Notes: generated by a model from the letters alone, not told the origin. 64,000 nucleotides of DNA from Cyrtodaria siliqua (GCA_037043455.1 JAWPHD010007117.1:62001-126000); one strand, 5' to 3'. Counted from the stretch's first letter, positions 47,501-56,938 are shown. A program made the numbers and translations.

Positions 47501-48888
47501 CAGACATCGACAAACACTTATTCATAGAAAAAGGACTGCGAGGTGGGATTAGTATGGTATCAAAACGATATGCCAAAGCAAATAATCCATACATGGATAG
47601 TTATAATCCTGATGATGAAAATAATTTCTTAATGTATTTTGATGCAAATAATCTTTATGGATGGGCAATGAGTCAACCACTTCCATTTTTTGGATTTGTC
47701 TGGAAAAATAAAAACAAGAGAGGCTGGTATAACAAACCAAAACCTGGCAGAGGACAAATGCTTAAAGTTGATTTGGAATATCCAAAAAAACTTCATGAGT
47801 CTCATAATAACTATCCACTTGCGCCAGAAAAGTTAGTAGTAAAAAAAGAATGGCTGTCTGCTTACCAAACAGATTTGCTAGAAAATAGTATTATGACAGA
47901 GCAACTAGTTCCGAATCTTATGGATAAGAAAAAGTATGTGATACATCATAAAAATTTAGAGTTGTATTTCTCTTTGGGCATGAAGCTAAAGAAAATACAC
48001 AGAGTAATGGAATTTAGTGAAAAGCCGTGGATGGAATCATACATAAATTTGAATACAGAACTTAGAAAAGATGCTTAATCACCATTTGAAAAAGATTTTT
48101 ACAAACTTATGAACAACTCTGTGTTTGGCAAGACAATGGAAAATCTACGTAAGCGAACTGATATAAAATTAGTCAGAACAGATGGATCTGAAAATGAGAA
48201 GATAAGAAAAATAATAGCTAAGCCTAACTTTAACAGGCGCATAAAATTCTCAGATGATTTATCAGCAGTGCATGTACACAAAACAAAATTAACATTAAAC
48301 AAACCAATTTATGTTGGAATGTCAGTATTAGATTTATCAAAACATATGATGTATGATTGGTATTATAATACACTGAAAAAAAGATATGGAAGCGATTGTA
48401 CTTTATTATACACAGATACTGACACCTTGCTCGTAGATATAAAAACAGAAGATGCATACAAAGATATGGATGAAATGAAAGATGAATATGATCTAAGTGA
48501 ATATCCTAAAGATCATCCAATGCATGATGATACGAATAAAAAAGTATTAGGTAAAATGAAAGAGGAATGTAATGGCATCCCTATAGCTGAGTATATTCGA
48601 TTGAGACCAAAGTTATATTCTATTCTGCGAGCTGATGAAAAGCTCATTAAAAAAGCAAAGGGTGTAAAAAAATACGTAATCGGCAAACACATCAACTTTG
48701 AAAACTATAAAGATGCATTGTTTAACATGAAAAAATACACCCATGAAATGAATATGATACGATCAATAAAGCATCAAATATACGGCATAACAGTAAACAA
48801 AGTCACACTATCACCATTTTACTCAAAAAGATTTATCCGAGAAGATGGAATTACAACTGATGCACATGGTTTCTATAAAAACTTATGA
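44547..48888 (+). pseudogene. Protein-primed DNA polymerase B, disrupted by SINE
   Basis: The start at 44547 is preferred to an in-frame ATG at 44529 because it follows TATATATTACAAAA, like neighbouring genes. The charged N-terminal region is followed by a PLKGSSYIPL-type block after two 1-nt frameshifts (near 45100 and 45225). A zinc-finger-like CDRC, Exo I YADFES (about 45949) and Exo II NLKGYDSH (about 46369) follow. A third frameshift is near 46114. The SINE at 46541-46868 cuts the gene. Beyond it are Exo III YHDLYLKADV (about 47329), motif A DANNLYGWAM (47641), motif [16 protein letters not shown] (48112) and motif C YTDTD (48409). An in-frame TAA lies at 48076-48078. A roughly 75-codon segment before Exo III is duplicated in tandem. 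Its 3' end overlaps the convergent integrase by 16 bp. It would copy the linear genome by protein priming; this copy is dead. Confidence 0.95.
46541..46868 (-). mobile_element. tRNA-derived SINE inserted in PolB
   Basis: Read on the minus strand, a tRNA-like head has an A-box-like TGGCGCAGTCGGTAGCGCG and the B box GGGTTCAATCC. A central block, TTGGGCAAGACACTT, matches the SINE at 29806-30011. A longer body and an ATTCA-type pentamer tail follow. ATTGGTTGA flanks it at 46532-46540 and 46869-46877. Removing it conceptually restores continuity of the polymerase frame on both sides, so the insertion happened in this element. Orientation is antisense to PolB. Confidence 0.95.
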
Positions 48889-49775
48889 ATTTGGGTATCA
48901 GCAGGAACAATAAGTAATTCTTCTTTGACAAATCCTCTTTGTGGCGCTGGTGCTTTCAAATAATAAACTCTTATACCTTGCGTCACCATATAACTTTTAA
49001 TCTTGTGAATATCTACACTCCACATTGGATCAGTTGCTCTGCGTCTTCCACCTTCTTGTTCCCCGGGTTGATATAAATATCTAACACTTGCATTCATACA
49101 GATAGGATCATCTTTTAATATTTTTGTTTCAACAGGAGGGGGCTTTTTTGTCTCCGCATTTATGGCTTTAACAACTTCTGGTAATCTCTTTACCCATTCT
49201 CTATTACGTTTTTGCGAATCTATTTCCTTAGCATACTGATAGCCAAACAATCTTTCAGCTAACGTTCTGTTAAATCTTTCCACTAAAGCTTGGTCTCTAT
49301 GTATTTCTGTTCTGCCCCGTCTGATATTTACTTTGTGTTTTGACATCAACTGCGATACTGCACCCATAAATTCTCTGCCTGGATCCACTTGTAATAATTT
49401 TGGATATTTTAAATGTCGACTGTATATTTTCTCAAATGCTTTAGCAACTTCTTTAATATCCTTGGAAGTCAGTGGCTCTGCTTCTTTATATCTACTCGCA
49501 ATATCAACCACAGTCAACGCATATTTATATGTCTTGCGTCTAAAAGTATCATGCGGTAAAAATAACAAATCAGCTTGATGCACTCCATTCTTAGCAGAAA
49601 CATCAAACCTGGGTCTAACTATTTTCTTTGGTGCGGGTAAATAAATATGCCACACAGCTTGTTTCTTTAAAAATTCTAATGCCTTTATTTCACTGACACC
49701 AGCCTCTTTTGCCAATTTTTTAACTGCTGAGTAACCTTTCCAAAATCCTTATGGGCTGTAATAAATCTTTTCCAT
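48873..49775 (-). pseudogene. Polinton integrase, one premature stop
   Basis: A retroviral-type (rve) integrase of about 300 codons starting at the ATG 49773-49775, after a run of A. The ninth codon is TAA (49749-49751); the remaining frame is open. The catalytic triad is visible: Asp in HQADLLFLP, Asp in LLQVDPGREF and Glu in LVERFNRTL, at about residues 69, 131 and 166, giving the D,D-35-E spacing. The C-terminal part has GIRVYYL, resembling the beta-barrel DNA-binding domain. The usual N-terminal zinc-binding part is short or absent. It would integrate element ends with a 6-bp stagger, consistent with the flanking AGGTC. It converges on PolB with 16 bp overlap. An internal ATG at 49713-49715 could in principle restart translation. 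Confidence 0.93.
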
Positions 49776-49820
49776 TTTTTTTCTACTAAAGATTAAACTT
49801 TATATAACTATAAAGAAAAA

Positions 49821-50099
49821 ATGGATATCACAACTGCACAATTCGATGAACTGCTCGAAGAGCAATATCAAAATAGCACAAAGAAATGGACAGACTTGGA
49901 AATAAATCAAATATATACTATTACAGATACGAAAATAGTAGAAACTGAATATGGTCCATCCATGGTATTGACATTATTAGACAACGGTGAAGTATGGGCG
50001 CCTGGTCATCTCAAAGATAAATTAGAGAAGAGTGCTAAACCACCATATTATATGCGACCACTTGGATTGAAACCATGTAAAAACAAAAAAAATAAATAG
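49821..50099 (+). CDS. Small conserved protein, possible OB-fold ssDNA binder
   Basis: An intact 92-residue protein starting after TATAAAGAAAAA. The segment WTDLEINQIYTITD, then TEYGPSMVLTLLD and EVWAPGHL, alternates polar and hydrophobic residues, as in a five-strand barrel. It resembles the general pattern of small OB-fold single-stranded-DNA-binding proteins of DNA viruses, with a Lys-rich tail. A protein-primed replicon needs such a binder, and the gene sits between integrase and structural genes. The assignment is inference from pattern; no catalytic motif is present. It is divergent from integrase with 45 bp between starts. Confidence 0.6.
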   Translation: MDITTAQFDELLEEQYQNSTKKWTDLEINQIYTITDTKIVETEYGPSMVLTLLDNGEVWAPGHLKDKLEKSAKPPYYMRPLGLKPCKNKKNK

Positions 50100-50209
50100 G
50101 TATCATGCATATGACTTAGTCTTTCCAAAGGTTATTTCAAAGTAAACATACTTAGTCATTCCAATTCTAAAAAAATAAAAAGTAATTATAGTTTTAAACT
50201 ATTTTTTTT
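50100..50209. other. Convergent intergenic spacer
   Basis: A short AT-rich spacer between two convergent genes. A near-direct repeat of cttagtc(t/a)ttcca occurs at about 50116 and 50152. No gene is seen. Confidence 0.5.
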
Positions 50210-50629
50210 TTATGAAATCAATGTATACGCCACAAATCCAGTTGCAGCCATGCCCACCACAATAAACATAATTTCTCTATTCTGTTGATCCGGAGATGGT
50301 GTATAAAAATCACTCAACTTGGGCTCCGGTTCCAAAAGCAAATGTTTACCAGTTATGTAATAATACTGTTTCATAGCCTGATCCACATCATCAAAAGTCT
50401 GCTCTGCATGATGCTCTTTTTGCAGTTGCTTATTAATAAAATCTAATCTCTCTGTTCTTTTTTTATTCCACTCCGCTTGTGCTGCTTCCAATTGTTCCAC
50501 TGCTTTGTCATGCCTTTGTCTTTCCTCATCTGAATGACTTCCCATTTTTGAAAAGAAATAATTTGAACCGCTGAACGCCAATGCGTTTGTTAATGCGCCA
50601 CCTATCATCATTGCTACTGCACTTGCCAT
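50210..50629 (-). CDS. Membrane protein with central coiled coil (139 aa)
   Basis: Intact. An N-terminal hydrophobic segment (residues about 3-22, MMIGGALTNALAFSGSNYF) and a C-terminal one (about 119-138, IMFIVVGMAATGFVAYTLI) flank a highly charged middle with a predicted coiled coil (about 33-80). The family recurs in Polintons of invertebrates, to my recollection, with the same N-terminal signature; no function is established to my knowledge. It heads a minus-strand run of three small membrane-associated genes directly abutting one another, probably late virion or membrane components. The start follows TATATATAAAAAA. Confidence 0.7.
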   Translation of the reverse strand: MASAVAMMIGGALTNALAFSGSNYFFSKMGSHSDEERQRHDKAVEQLEAAQAEWNKKRTERLDFINKQLQKEHHAEQTFDDVDQAMKQYYYITGKHLLLEPEPKLSDFYTPSPDQQNREIMFIVVGMAATGFVAYTLIS

Positions 50630-50652
50630 TTTTTTATATATATTTTTAAAAA

Positions 50653-50889
50653 TTATTTCATAATATTCGCAGGAATAATACCTTGCTTAATCAACATATC
50701 CTTTGTAGCCATTGCTAACATTATATCCACAGACAGCATTCCAAAATCTACCATATTAAAATCCACTTTAGGGGCTGGCCTTTTTAGTAGTTTTCTGCCA
50801 ATCTCAGAATATCCAATAGTTAGAAGTGTTTCCACCCCAGCGTGATACATCATATTTACAATTTGTTTTACGTCAATACTTGCTGCCAT
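50653..50889 (-). CDS. 78-residue conserved small protein
   Basis: Intact; start at 50887-50889 after GTAAAAAA. An upstream extension in frame exists but overlaps the neighbouring gene and lacks the A-tract leader. It is mostly helical, with a moderately hydrophobic C-terminal half (VDFGMLSVDIMLAMATKDML) and ends in GIIPANIMK. The last codons have a near-identical inverted DNA duplicate at 51995-52020. The gene lies 23 bp from the 139-aa gene and 4 bp from the next, so the run is likely co-expressed. Function unknown. Confidence 0.65.
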   Translation of the reverse strand: MAASIDVKQIVNMMYHAGVETLLTIGYSEIGRKLLKRPAPKVDFNMVDFGMLSVDIMLAMATKDMLIKQGIIPANIMK

Positions 50890-50893
50890 TTTT

Positions 50894-51247
50894 TTACGGG
50901 TCTTTTGGTGCAACAGCAACAGGTTGCACAGGTTGCGTAGCAGATTTCTTATTATAAATATACAAACCCAACCCAGCAATACCAAATAAAACCAGACACG
51001 GTGGAATATAATTTTTGTATACATTTATTTTGATTTCTGGTTCCTCTTCATCTATTGTTATTTTTGTTATTTGATTTGCAGTATCTTGATTTGCAGCATT
51101 TTGATTTGTAACATCTTGAAGCAAACGTTTTGCCTTTTTTGCCGCTGCTCCTTTTTTTCCAGCTTCTACTCGTTTTGGATTTTTTACTTTTTGTTGTTCA
51201 ACAGGTTGTGTAACAACAGGTATAACTTCACTCTCTTGGTTCTCCAT
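50894..51247 (-). CDS. Single-pass membrane protein with basic linker (117 aa)
   Basis: Intact. The N-terminus is Glu/Val-rich, followed by a strongly basic block (KRVEAGKKGAAAKKAKRLL), a polar acidic stretch and one membrane segment (about residues 82-99, PPCLVLFGIAGLGLYIY), ending with a Pro/Val tail. The first codons overlap the end of the upstream gene by 20 bp. The basic block could bind DNA or act as a localisation signal; this is inference. No family name is known to me. Confidence 0.65.
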   Translation of the reverse strand: MENQESEVIPVVTQPVEQQKVKNPKRVEAGKKGAAAKKAKRLLQDVTNQNAANQDTANQITKITIDEEEPEIKINVYKNYIPPCLVLFGIAGLGLYIYNKKSATQPVQPVAVAPKDP

Positions 51248-51713
51248 TTATATTATCTATATTTTTATTTTTATTAAAATCAATATGTCTTACAGTTGTC
51301 AGTATTGCTGTAAATGGTGCTAAGCACATTCCATACCTGTAATACAACTCACAACAAGCACTTGTCAAAGCATGATTAATAAATGGGTCTTCCTCCAAAT
51401 CTTCTATCAGTTTTGGTGGATTGGTTACATTAAAATATTTTGATACTCCCATCACATACAAGTTAATAAAAGAATTGCCTAAAGTCTTGGTCATACTTGC
51501 CCCAAGCCTTGCTTCATATCTGCAGTAAAGTTTGTTAATTTCATCTGGTGGCATGCCATCTATATTCGTAAGTTGTATGTCTTTACCCAAATATTGACGA
51601 CTACCGCCGCCAGCCACTATGGCTGATAATCTTTCTTTTTTTGTTTCTTGTTGCTTTGATTCATCTGGTTCCGTCTGTTCCGATATATTTTGTAATAGTT
51701 CTTCCGCATTCAT
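51228..51713 (-). CDS. 161-residue conserved protein, function unknown
   Basis: Intact from the ATG at 51711-51713, which follows TAATATAAAA. Further upstream, the frame stays open through low-complexity repeat DNA to 51851 and would add a hydrophobic N-terminus (MLIKKIAMLITML); I prefer the shorter form because of the leader. The middle has a Gly-rich AGGGSRQYLG block, then a helical C-terminal half with Cys pairs (SACCELYYRYGMC). Its place, first in a run of four minus-strand genes, suggests a structural role. No enzyme motif is seen. Confidence 0.65.
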   Translation of the reverse strand: MNAEELLQNISEQTEPDESKQQETKKERLSAIVAGGGSRQYLGKDIQLTNIDGMPPDEINKLYCRYEARLGASMTKTLGNSFINLYVMGVSKYFNVTNPPKLIEDLEEDPFINHALTSACCELYYRYGMCLAPFTAILTTVRHIDFNKNKNIDNINGEPRE

Positions 51714-51719
51714 TTTTAT

Positions 51720-51990
51720 ATTATTAACCTTATTTTTTATCTTGAAATAAATATAAAATACAAAACAACCAGCTGCGATATTCATGCAACTAGTAATTGT
51801 TAGTATTGTTAATAGCATTGTTATTAACATTGCTATTTTTTTTATTAGCATTGTTAATTTGCTGCAAGCATTGCTATTAACATTGCTACTTTGCTATGAG
51901 CAATGCTATTAGCAATACTATATTCATGGTCAGTATTGCTATTAACATTGCTACTTTGCTGTTAGTATTACTATTAGCAACAGTTGTAAA
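51720..51990. repeat. Low-complexity repeats of ATTGCTATTAACATTGCTAC
   Basis: The 26-bp sequence beginning ATTGCTATTAACATTGCTAC occurs twice in direct orientation (51866 and 51934), among many shorter ATTGTTAATAG-like pieces. It forms the divergent intergenic region between the 161-aa gene and the small + strand genes. It could be a promoter or origin-like region; no evidence decides. Confidence 0.7.
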
Positions 51991-52075
51991 AAAAGGTATT
52001 ATACCTGCGGATATTATGAAACAAATATATTTTGTAATAATAAAAAAATATTATATAAGAAAAAAATGGATTTGA
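51926..52075 (+). CDS. 49-residue membrane peptide with duplicated C-terminal motif
   Basis: A short frame from ATG 51926 to TGA 52073-52075. A hydrophobic helix (INIATLLLVLLLATVV) is followed by KKGIIPADIMK and a basic tail. KGIIPADIMK nearly repeats the GIIPANIMK end of the 78-aa protein encoded on the other strand at 50653. The DNA matches at about 25 of 27 bases in inverted orientation. It may be a chance frame created by that duplication within repeat DNA, or a small membrane protein. It overlaps the start of the next gene in another frame. Confidence 0.3.
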   Translation: MVSIAINIATLLLVLLLATVVKKGIIPADIMKQIYFVIIKKYYIRKKWI

Positions 52076-52362
52076 AAATAACAGACGGTGAGATTAGTGA
52101 TTATGACAAAAATAAAACAGCACTGGAAATTATGACAAGAGATGACGTAAAATGTTGTATATGTGTTTCAGAAAGTAAATTTTTACAAACGTATGCAAAA
52201 AGTGCACAGGAAACGCCTGTAATTTCTGTGACAAAGGATGGCGTAGAATATTTTATATGTGAGCCAAGAGGGTATGTTTTACAAGCCCCGAAAAACATAA
52301 GTAGTGTTGTTGCACCTATATTGGTTGGTGCATTGAGTGTATTGATTATATGGGCACTCTAG
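52066..52362 (+). CDS. 98-residue tail-anchored protein
   Basis: Intact; the ATG follows TATATAAGAAAAA. A soluble N-terminal domain with a CCICVSESKFLQTY segment, then TPVISVTKDGVEYFICEPRG, ends in one C-terminal membrane helix (about residues 78-97, SVVAPILVGALSVLIIWAL). Orientation as a tail anchor is inferred. It converges on the ATPase gene with 19 bp between ends. I do not recognise the family. Confidence 0.6.
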   Translation: MDLKITDGEISDYDKNKTALEIMTRDDVKCCICVSESKFLQTYAKSAQETPVISVTKDGVEYFICEPRGYVLQAPKNISSVVAPILVGALSVLIIWAL

Positions 52363-52381
52363 TTTTTATTTTTGAAAAAAA

Positions 52382-53044
52382 TTATTCAACCCAATAACCA
52401 GTTGGTTGGTCAGTTCTCAAAATTAACTTGGAATATTTAGTCTTAGCTAAAGCTTTTCTTATTCTGGTTCTCTCTTCCAGCGTTGGAATAACATCATTCT
52501 CTCTGAAACAATTTTCATAACTATCTCTGTCTTTAGTGTAAAACATACACAACCATTTTGCTTGCTCTCTCAAATCTTTCAATACAGAATTATATCTCTG
52601 TGATATAACCCACACTGATTGTTTGGCGTGACGACCGGAGAATGCCAACTCTGACAACATATCTTTTTTCTTTGTTAATTCTTTTGTGGCGGAGCAATCA
52701 TAAATGATGTATAATGTGGGCTGGCCAGCATATCTTTTGAAAAATAAACGCAACAGTTCTTGTAACATTTCTTTACCGTTGCTCACGGGATTGACAATTA
52801 TTATTTTTTTATCTTTTGGATGTTTTACATCACCTATCCAGGATCTATTTTTATAAGCCTCGTTCCACTCTATAGTTGGACACAATATAATTATATGTTC
52901 AAAAACTCCAACATACTCTTGTTCAAGTATGTCAAGAACAAACTCTGTTTTACCACAGCCTGTCTGACCACAAATAATGGCACTGTGTGAATATTTAGGA
53001 TATTTTTGTTGTAAACTAGTATCGTACTTCTTTGAATCTTCCAT
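52382..53044 (-). CDS. Genome-packaging ATPase (A32/FtsK-HerA type)
   Basis: A 220-residue intact protein from the ATG at 53042-53044; an in-frame ATG seven codons upstream also exists. Walker A is GQTGCGKT (residues 26-33). Walker B is TLYIIYDCSA near residue 120, and the sensor-like region WVISQRYNSVLKDLREQ follows near 155. This is the order of A32-like packaging ATPases of Polintons and nucleocytoplasmic large DNA viruses. It would drive DNA into the capsid. The start overlaps the end of the capsid gene by 29 bp on the same strand, so the two are translated from one transcript or closely linked ones. It has no lesion. Confidence 0.93.
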   Translation of the reverse strand: MEDSKKYDTSLQQKYPKYSHSAIICGQTGCGKTEFVLDILEQEYVGVFEHIIILCPTIEWNEAYKNRSWIGDVKHPKDKKIIIVNPVSNGKEMLQELLRLFFKRYAGQPTLYIIYDCSATKELTKKKDMLSELAFSGRHAKQSVWVISQRYNSVLKDLREQAKWLCMFYTKDRDSYENCFRENDVIPTLEERTRIRKALAKTKYSKLILRTDQPTGYWVE

Positions 53045-54284
53045 CTTCGAAATTGATTTGCACATCTTGTATTATATATATATAAATATTTAAAGTTTGA
53101 TCTGCATCTGCTTTTTTATTTATTAATATCGTTATGCCTTCACTGCCGTTTTCTATTCTTCTTCCACTGCCGTATAATAAATTGTCCTCACATGTTCTAA
53201 GGTCAAGCCACAAAGCATATGATTTTGTCAAATAAGTCTCAAGAGAAACATTGGTAAAGTTTAAGTCCCTCGCTACTATTTCTGTCTCTTTGTTTCTTTT
53301 TGATGTTAAAGCAAAATATTTGTTGATTTCATCCCAATGTTGATATGCCTTCATGCCCTGACTATACAACTGATTTGGTACTCCCTCTATTGCCATTTCA
53401 ACCTTTTCAATCTTTGGGTTGTAATAGGTTTCTGCGCTTGTTCTTTCTTGGTCTTCAAACAACATTAGAATACCTTTCATGCTCTGTGCTGGTACATTAA
53501 TGTTGATATTCCAAAGGGTTTCAGATTTGTTTGCTGTTATTTTTCTATGTCGCAAGATACGATCATACATAAATACTTTCTTATCATTGATTTGCTGTCT
53601 TATTTGTCTGGCTAATTCAACATCACTAACCGTATCAAATTACAAGCAGATATTTTTTATTACATAAGATGCATCAGCATCACTGCTTTTGATAACTTTG
53701 TTATAATCGTTAAACGTTAATTCATATTCTAACCTATCACCAAGCCCCGCTTGATAAAATGGCATATGACTTTCTAACATTTCAAAGTCCAGTGGAATAC
53801 AAAATCTATTTCCATAAGCTGCTGCTATAGCTTCATCTCCGGTGTCTGAGGAAGCATCTCCCGCACCAACTCTATGTTTTAGCATGTTTGATTTACCAAT
53901 ACCTTGGTAAGCTGTGTTTACTCGTTCGGTAGGGCTTTTCCATAAATCTACATAACAATGATATATATCACTGTCATCTATTGACATGACTTCATTGCCA
54001 CTTATTCTTATTGTCATTTTTTTCACAATTGTTCTGCCCAGATTCTGATATAAAGTACGGTTGGCGTCTGTTCTGCTTTTAAGTTCTATTTCAAAGGCAA
54101 GACGAGCAGTACGTGGAACTATCACATCATTAGTACTTAGATTTGAAAATCTCACAAGCAGTTGCTGGTTATGGTCTATTGTTGATGGATTATTAGTTAT
54201 TACTACACTTGTGCGGATGCCCTTGGCACCATGAGGTTCTCTTAGTTTTCTATGAGGGTTGAGTTTGTTTCCGTAAGCCGACAT
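53016..54284 (-). pseudogene. Major capsid protein (double jelly roll), one stop
   Basis: 422 codons in a single frame, with one TAA at 53640-53642 (codon 215) separating two fully open halves. N-terminal blocks are SVVITNNPSTID and LVRFSNLSTNDVIVP, then LDFEMLESHMPFYQAG near the end of the first half. The second half has RILRHRKITANKSETLWNIN, VPAQSMKGILMLFED, EGVPNQLYSQG and GSGRRIENGSEGITI. These match the Polinton/Maverick hexon-like capsid family. It would form the icosahedral shell. Start 54284 follows AAAATAAAAACA. The only disabling feature is the single stop, so death is recent. It is very different in sequence from the capsid relic at 6690-7947. Confidence 0.93.
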
Positions 54285-54331
54285 TGTTTTTATTTTTTAA
54301 ATATATTTTTTAAAATTAAATAAAATAAACA

Positions 54332-55663
54332 ATGGCTGAAGGAGGATTTGAATATGACAATCCTACTTACGATCCAGGTGATTATGATGAATACTTTGAG
54401 GATGATATACCTATGGTTCCAGATGAGCCTGTTCTAAGAAGTCTTCTTAATGAAAGCGATTATCTTGCTGAACTTGAAGGAAGGCTGAAAGAATCCCAAG
54501 TTGAAGCACACAAAGAACATCTTGTAAAATCTTTTTATGATGAAATAAAAAAACGATATAAAATAGCGCCGGATAAAATGGATTATGACCAGTTTGAAGT
54601 ATCATCTGACGGTAAAACATTATACTGGAGGTTGTTCGGTGATGAAAAAATAAAAATAACTGCCAAGCAAGGTTCGTTTACATTTCTTGCTCTTGGTTCT
54701 TTGGTAGGTGAATATAACAGGGTTGTTGGCTCTGGGGGAACAATGGCGGTAAGACAATTTTTGAATTTGCCGGAGTATGACAGTAAAACAAAAGTATCAC
54801 AAAAATTTAGACAAGTATTGGAAAGTACAATAAACGATTTACCAGATAATGTGGATGCTATCCCATTACAAAATTTATCAAGTGTTGCGAATGACACAGC
54901 ACAGTCAATGGAAAGTGCTCTTTATGACTTGGATGTGATTGAGCGTCCTGATGCTGAAACACAAACAAATATAGACAAGCGTGAAATGGATGGAATAGTA
55001 AAAGCAATGACAACTGTCAAGGAAGAACTCACCAATAACGTGGCAAAACTTACACAACTTGATAAAGACATAACAAGAGAAAAACAAAAGTTAGAACAAG
55101 CTAAGACTGATAATGATGAATTCCAGATAAAAAGAATTAGCAATCGCATCAAAGACCTTGAAGATGAGAGAGGTGCAAGAATGGATGTCATTAATGAAAA
55201 CAGAGAAGCTTTTCGTAACCAAGTAAGCAGAATAAAAGAGACAATAAACAAAATGTTAAACGAGGATACAACTCTTGGTGAGAGGATCAAAACCTTGTTT
55301 AGGGAGCAAGGTATTACTATTGTTAGTATCCTGACTGCGTTTGGTATGATTCTTGGGGTGATAATTAATTCTATTATTCCCACATCAAGTGCTGCTCCAA
55401 CTCCAACTCTAAAACGTGATCCATCAAGTGTAAAAGATTGGATAAAAAAACAACTATTTAATCTTGGTAAACTTGTTGCCAACCTAGCTGGTAAAGCTGC
55501 TGCAGCACTTCCAGGGGTTATTGGTGCAATAGTATCATGGCTTTTATCTGCAACAGGTAATGTTATTAATTGGCTTGGTAACAATCTATGGGCTTTGCTT
55601 GTGTTTGTTTCCGGGTTGTTGTATGTGGCAGCCAAAGAGTGGTTTAGTAAATCTCGTAAATAA
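54332..55663 (+). CDS. Large coiled-coil membrane-associated structural protein (443 aa)
   Basis: The longest intact gene in the window. The N-terminus is acidic and Tyr-rich (about residues 5-30). A mixed domain follows to about 180, then a long coiled coil (about 215-310) with many Glu/Lys/Arg heptads. A membrane segment follows at about 328-349 (ITIVSILTAFGMILGVIINS). After it come a Pro-rich hinge, amphipathic Ala/Gly-rich helices (about 366-405) and a final hydrophobic segment (about 417-435). Related proteins accompany Polinton genes in invertebrates, in my recollection. The architecture suggests an entry- or membrane-linked virion component, but that is inference. It diverges from the capsid gene with 47 bp between starts and overlaps the next convergent gene by 20 bp. 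Confidence 0.7.
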   Translation: MAEGGFEYDNPTYDPGDYDEYFEDDIPMVPDEPVLRSLLNESDYLAELEGRLKESQVEAHKEHLVKSFYDEIKKRYKIAPDKMDYDQFEVSSDGKTLYWRLFGDEKIKITAKQGSFTFLALGSLVGEYNRVVGSGGTMAVRQFLNLPEYDSKTKVSQKFRQVLESTINDLPDNVDAIPLQNLSSVANDTAQSMESALYDLDVIERPDAETQTNIDKREMDGIVKAMTTVKEELTNNVAKLTQLDKDITREKQKLEQAKTDNDEFQIKRISNRIKDLEDERGARMDVINENREAFRNQVSRIKETINKMLNEDTTLGERIKTLFREQGITIVSILTAFGMILGVIINSIIPTSSAAPTPTLKRDPSSVKDWIKKQLFNLGKLVANLAGKAAAALPGVIGAIVSWLLSATGNVINWLGNNLWALLVFVSGLLYVAAKEWFSKSRK

Positions 55664-56902
55664 GTAATGCAGCAAGACCTATTACTATAGTACCAACAAT
55701 TATAGTTGTTTTGTTATCTTCGTGTTCAATCGCTATTTTTTGTATTTCTGGTGGGTTATGTTCCACAGTTTTATGTATTGATTTATCAGAATGTTCCGGT
55801 AAACATTTCTTTGTTGTGGTGCCTTGAAAAGGTTGAATATTTTTTAGGGTCACTGGTTTTACATTTACATCATTATTCAATCATATTGCTTGTGCATCGG
55901 TTGCTATTACAATTTCATTATTGTAGTCTTGTATTATTCCGATTCTTAATTCCATGTCACTCAGAGACATATACAATCCACTTCCGTAGACAAAATTTAC
56001 TTTACTTCTTGCATATGTTAAGGTGTTTTCATATCTTGAAATTTGACTGGGCAAGTCGATGGGGCTATTTATTGCGTCCTCTACATTTGCTAAAAATTGT
56101 TTTTGTGCATCAAATGCCGTTCCAGTTCCAAGTATATCTGTTCTTGTTTGTGATTGTGAGCCAAGGATTGCCCAGCAGTATGTTCTTATGCTGTCATTGA
56201 TTCTTTCTACTCCAGCTCATGTAAATCCAGATGAACAATCTAGTATAAAAGTAGACCAGCTGTTGTCTGCCTCAGATCCTTGTGCAATGTAATCAATGTG
56301 ATATGTTTTATCACTCTCATAGACTGTAAAACTCATCGTTTTGTTGTCGTATACAGTATTTACCAAAGGATGATATTTGTCCAGTAATTATAAATTGTTC
56401 CTAAACCATTATTATAGCTTTGTTTCTGTCTCCAGTCTGAATATAAGTCAACGTTAAACTCCTTGCATATTCTCTCGTATGCGTTTCGGTTATATGTGTT
56501 ACTAAATGCATTCCAATTTGAGTCTTGCGGCATAGCTACACTTATTTCAAATAATATTCTTCTGACTTGGTAATAGACATGAAATCGAAATAACGAACAA
56601 ACCAAAGTATCATCTTTTAGATGATTGTTAAAATCAATGCCACATCCAGTTGTCGCACACCAAATAGCAAAGTTTAACTGATTCTGCCAAAATAACATCC
56701 AATCTTTTTCCCAGCGTTGGACTATAACATCTGATTTGACGTATGAAAGTTTGTATTTTTCAAAGACATTTGGAAATGATGCTTTAAAGTCTTTACCGTC
56801 TGATGTAATGACTTTGTTTTGATTTATTATATCTATCACTTTCTTGCTTAAAGTATTTGAATAGTGAGCATCCGGGTTATATTTGAATTCTTTAGAAATC
56901 AT
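55644..56902 (-). pseudogene. Structural protein candidate, broken in two or three places
   Basis: The first 180 codons are open (56360-56902), with YVKSDVIVQRWEKDWMLFW and RFHVYYQVRRILFEISV. A frameshift near 56372 leads to another frame with a TGA at 56217-56219. That frame continues through CWAILGSQ, FDAQKQFLANVEDAINSP and SGLYMSLSDMELRIG. A TGA at 55881-55883 in this frame may be the true end or a lesion. After it the same frame stays open to 55644, with a Pro/Lys-rich stretch and one membrane helix (IIVGTIVIGLAALLIYEIY). I recall related proteins in invertebrate Polintons, without assigned function. It sits between the coiled-coil gene and the minor capsid gene, which suggests a virion role. 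Confidence 0.6.
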
Positions 56903-56938
56903 TTTTATTTATGTTTTTATATATATATATTAAAAAAA

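Noticed and set aside
51714..51851. Signal peptide for the 161-residue protein from an upstream start
   Set aside because: The hydrophobic extension is read from low-complexity repeat DNA, and the internal ATG has the leader typical of this element.
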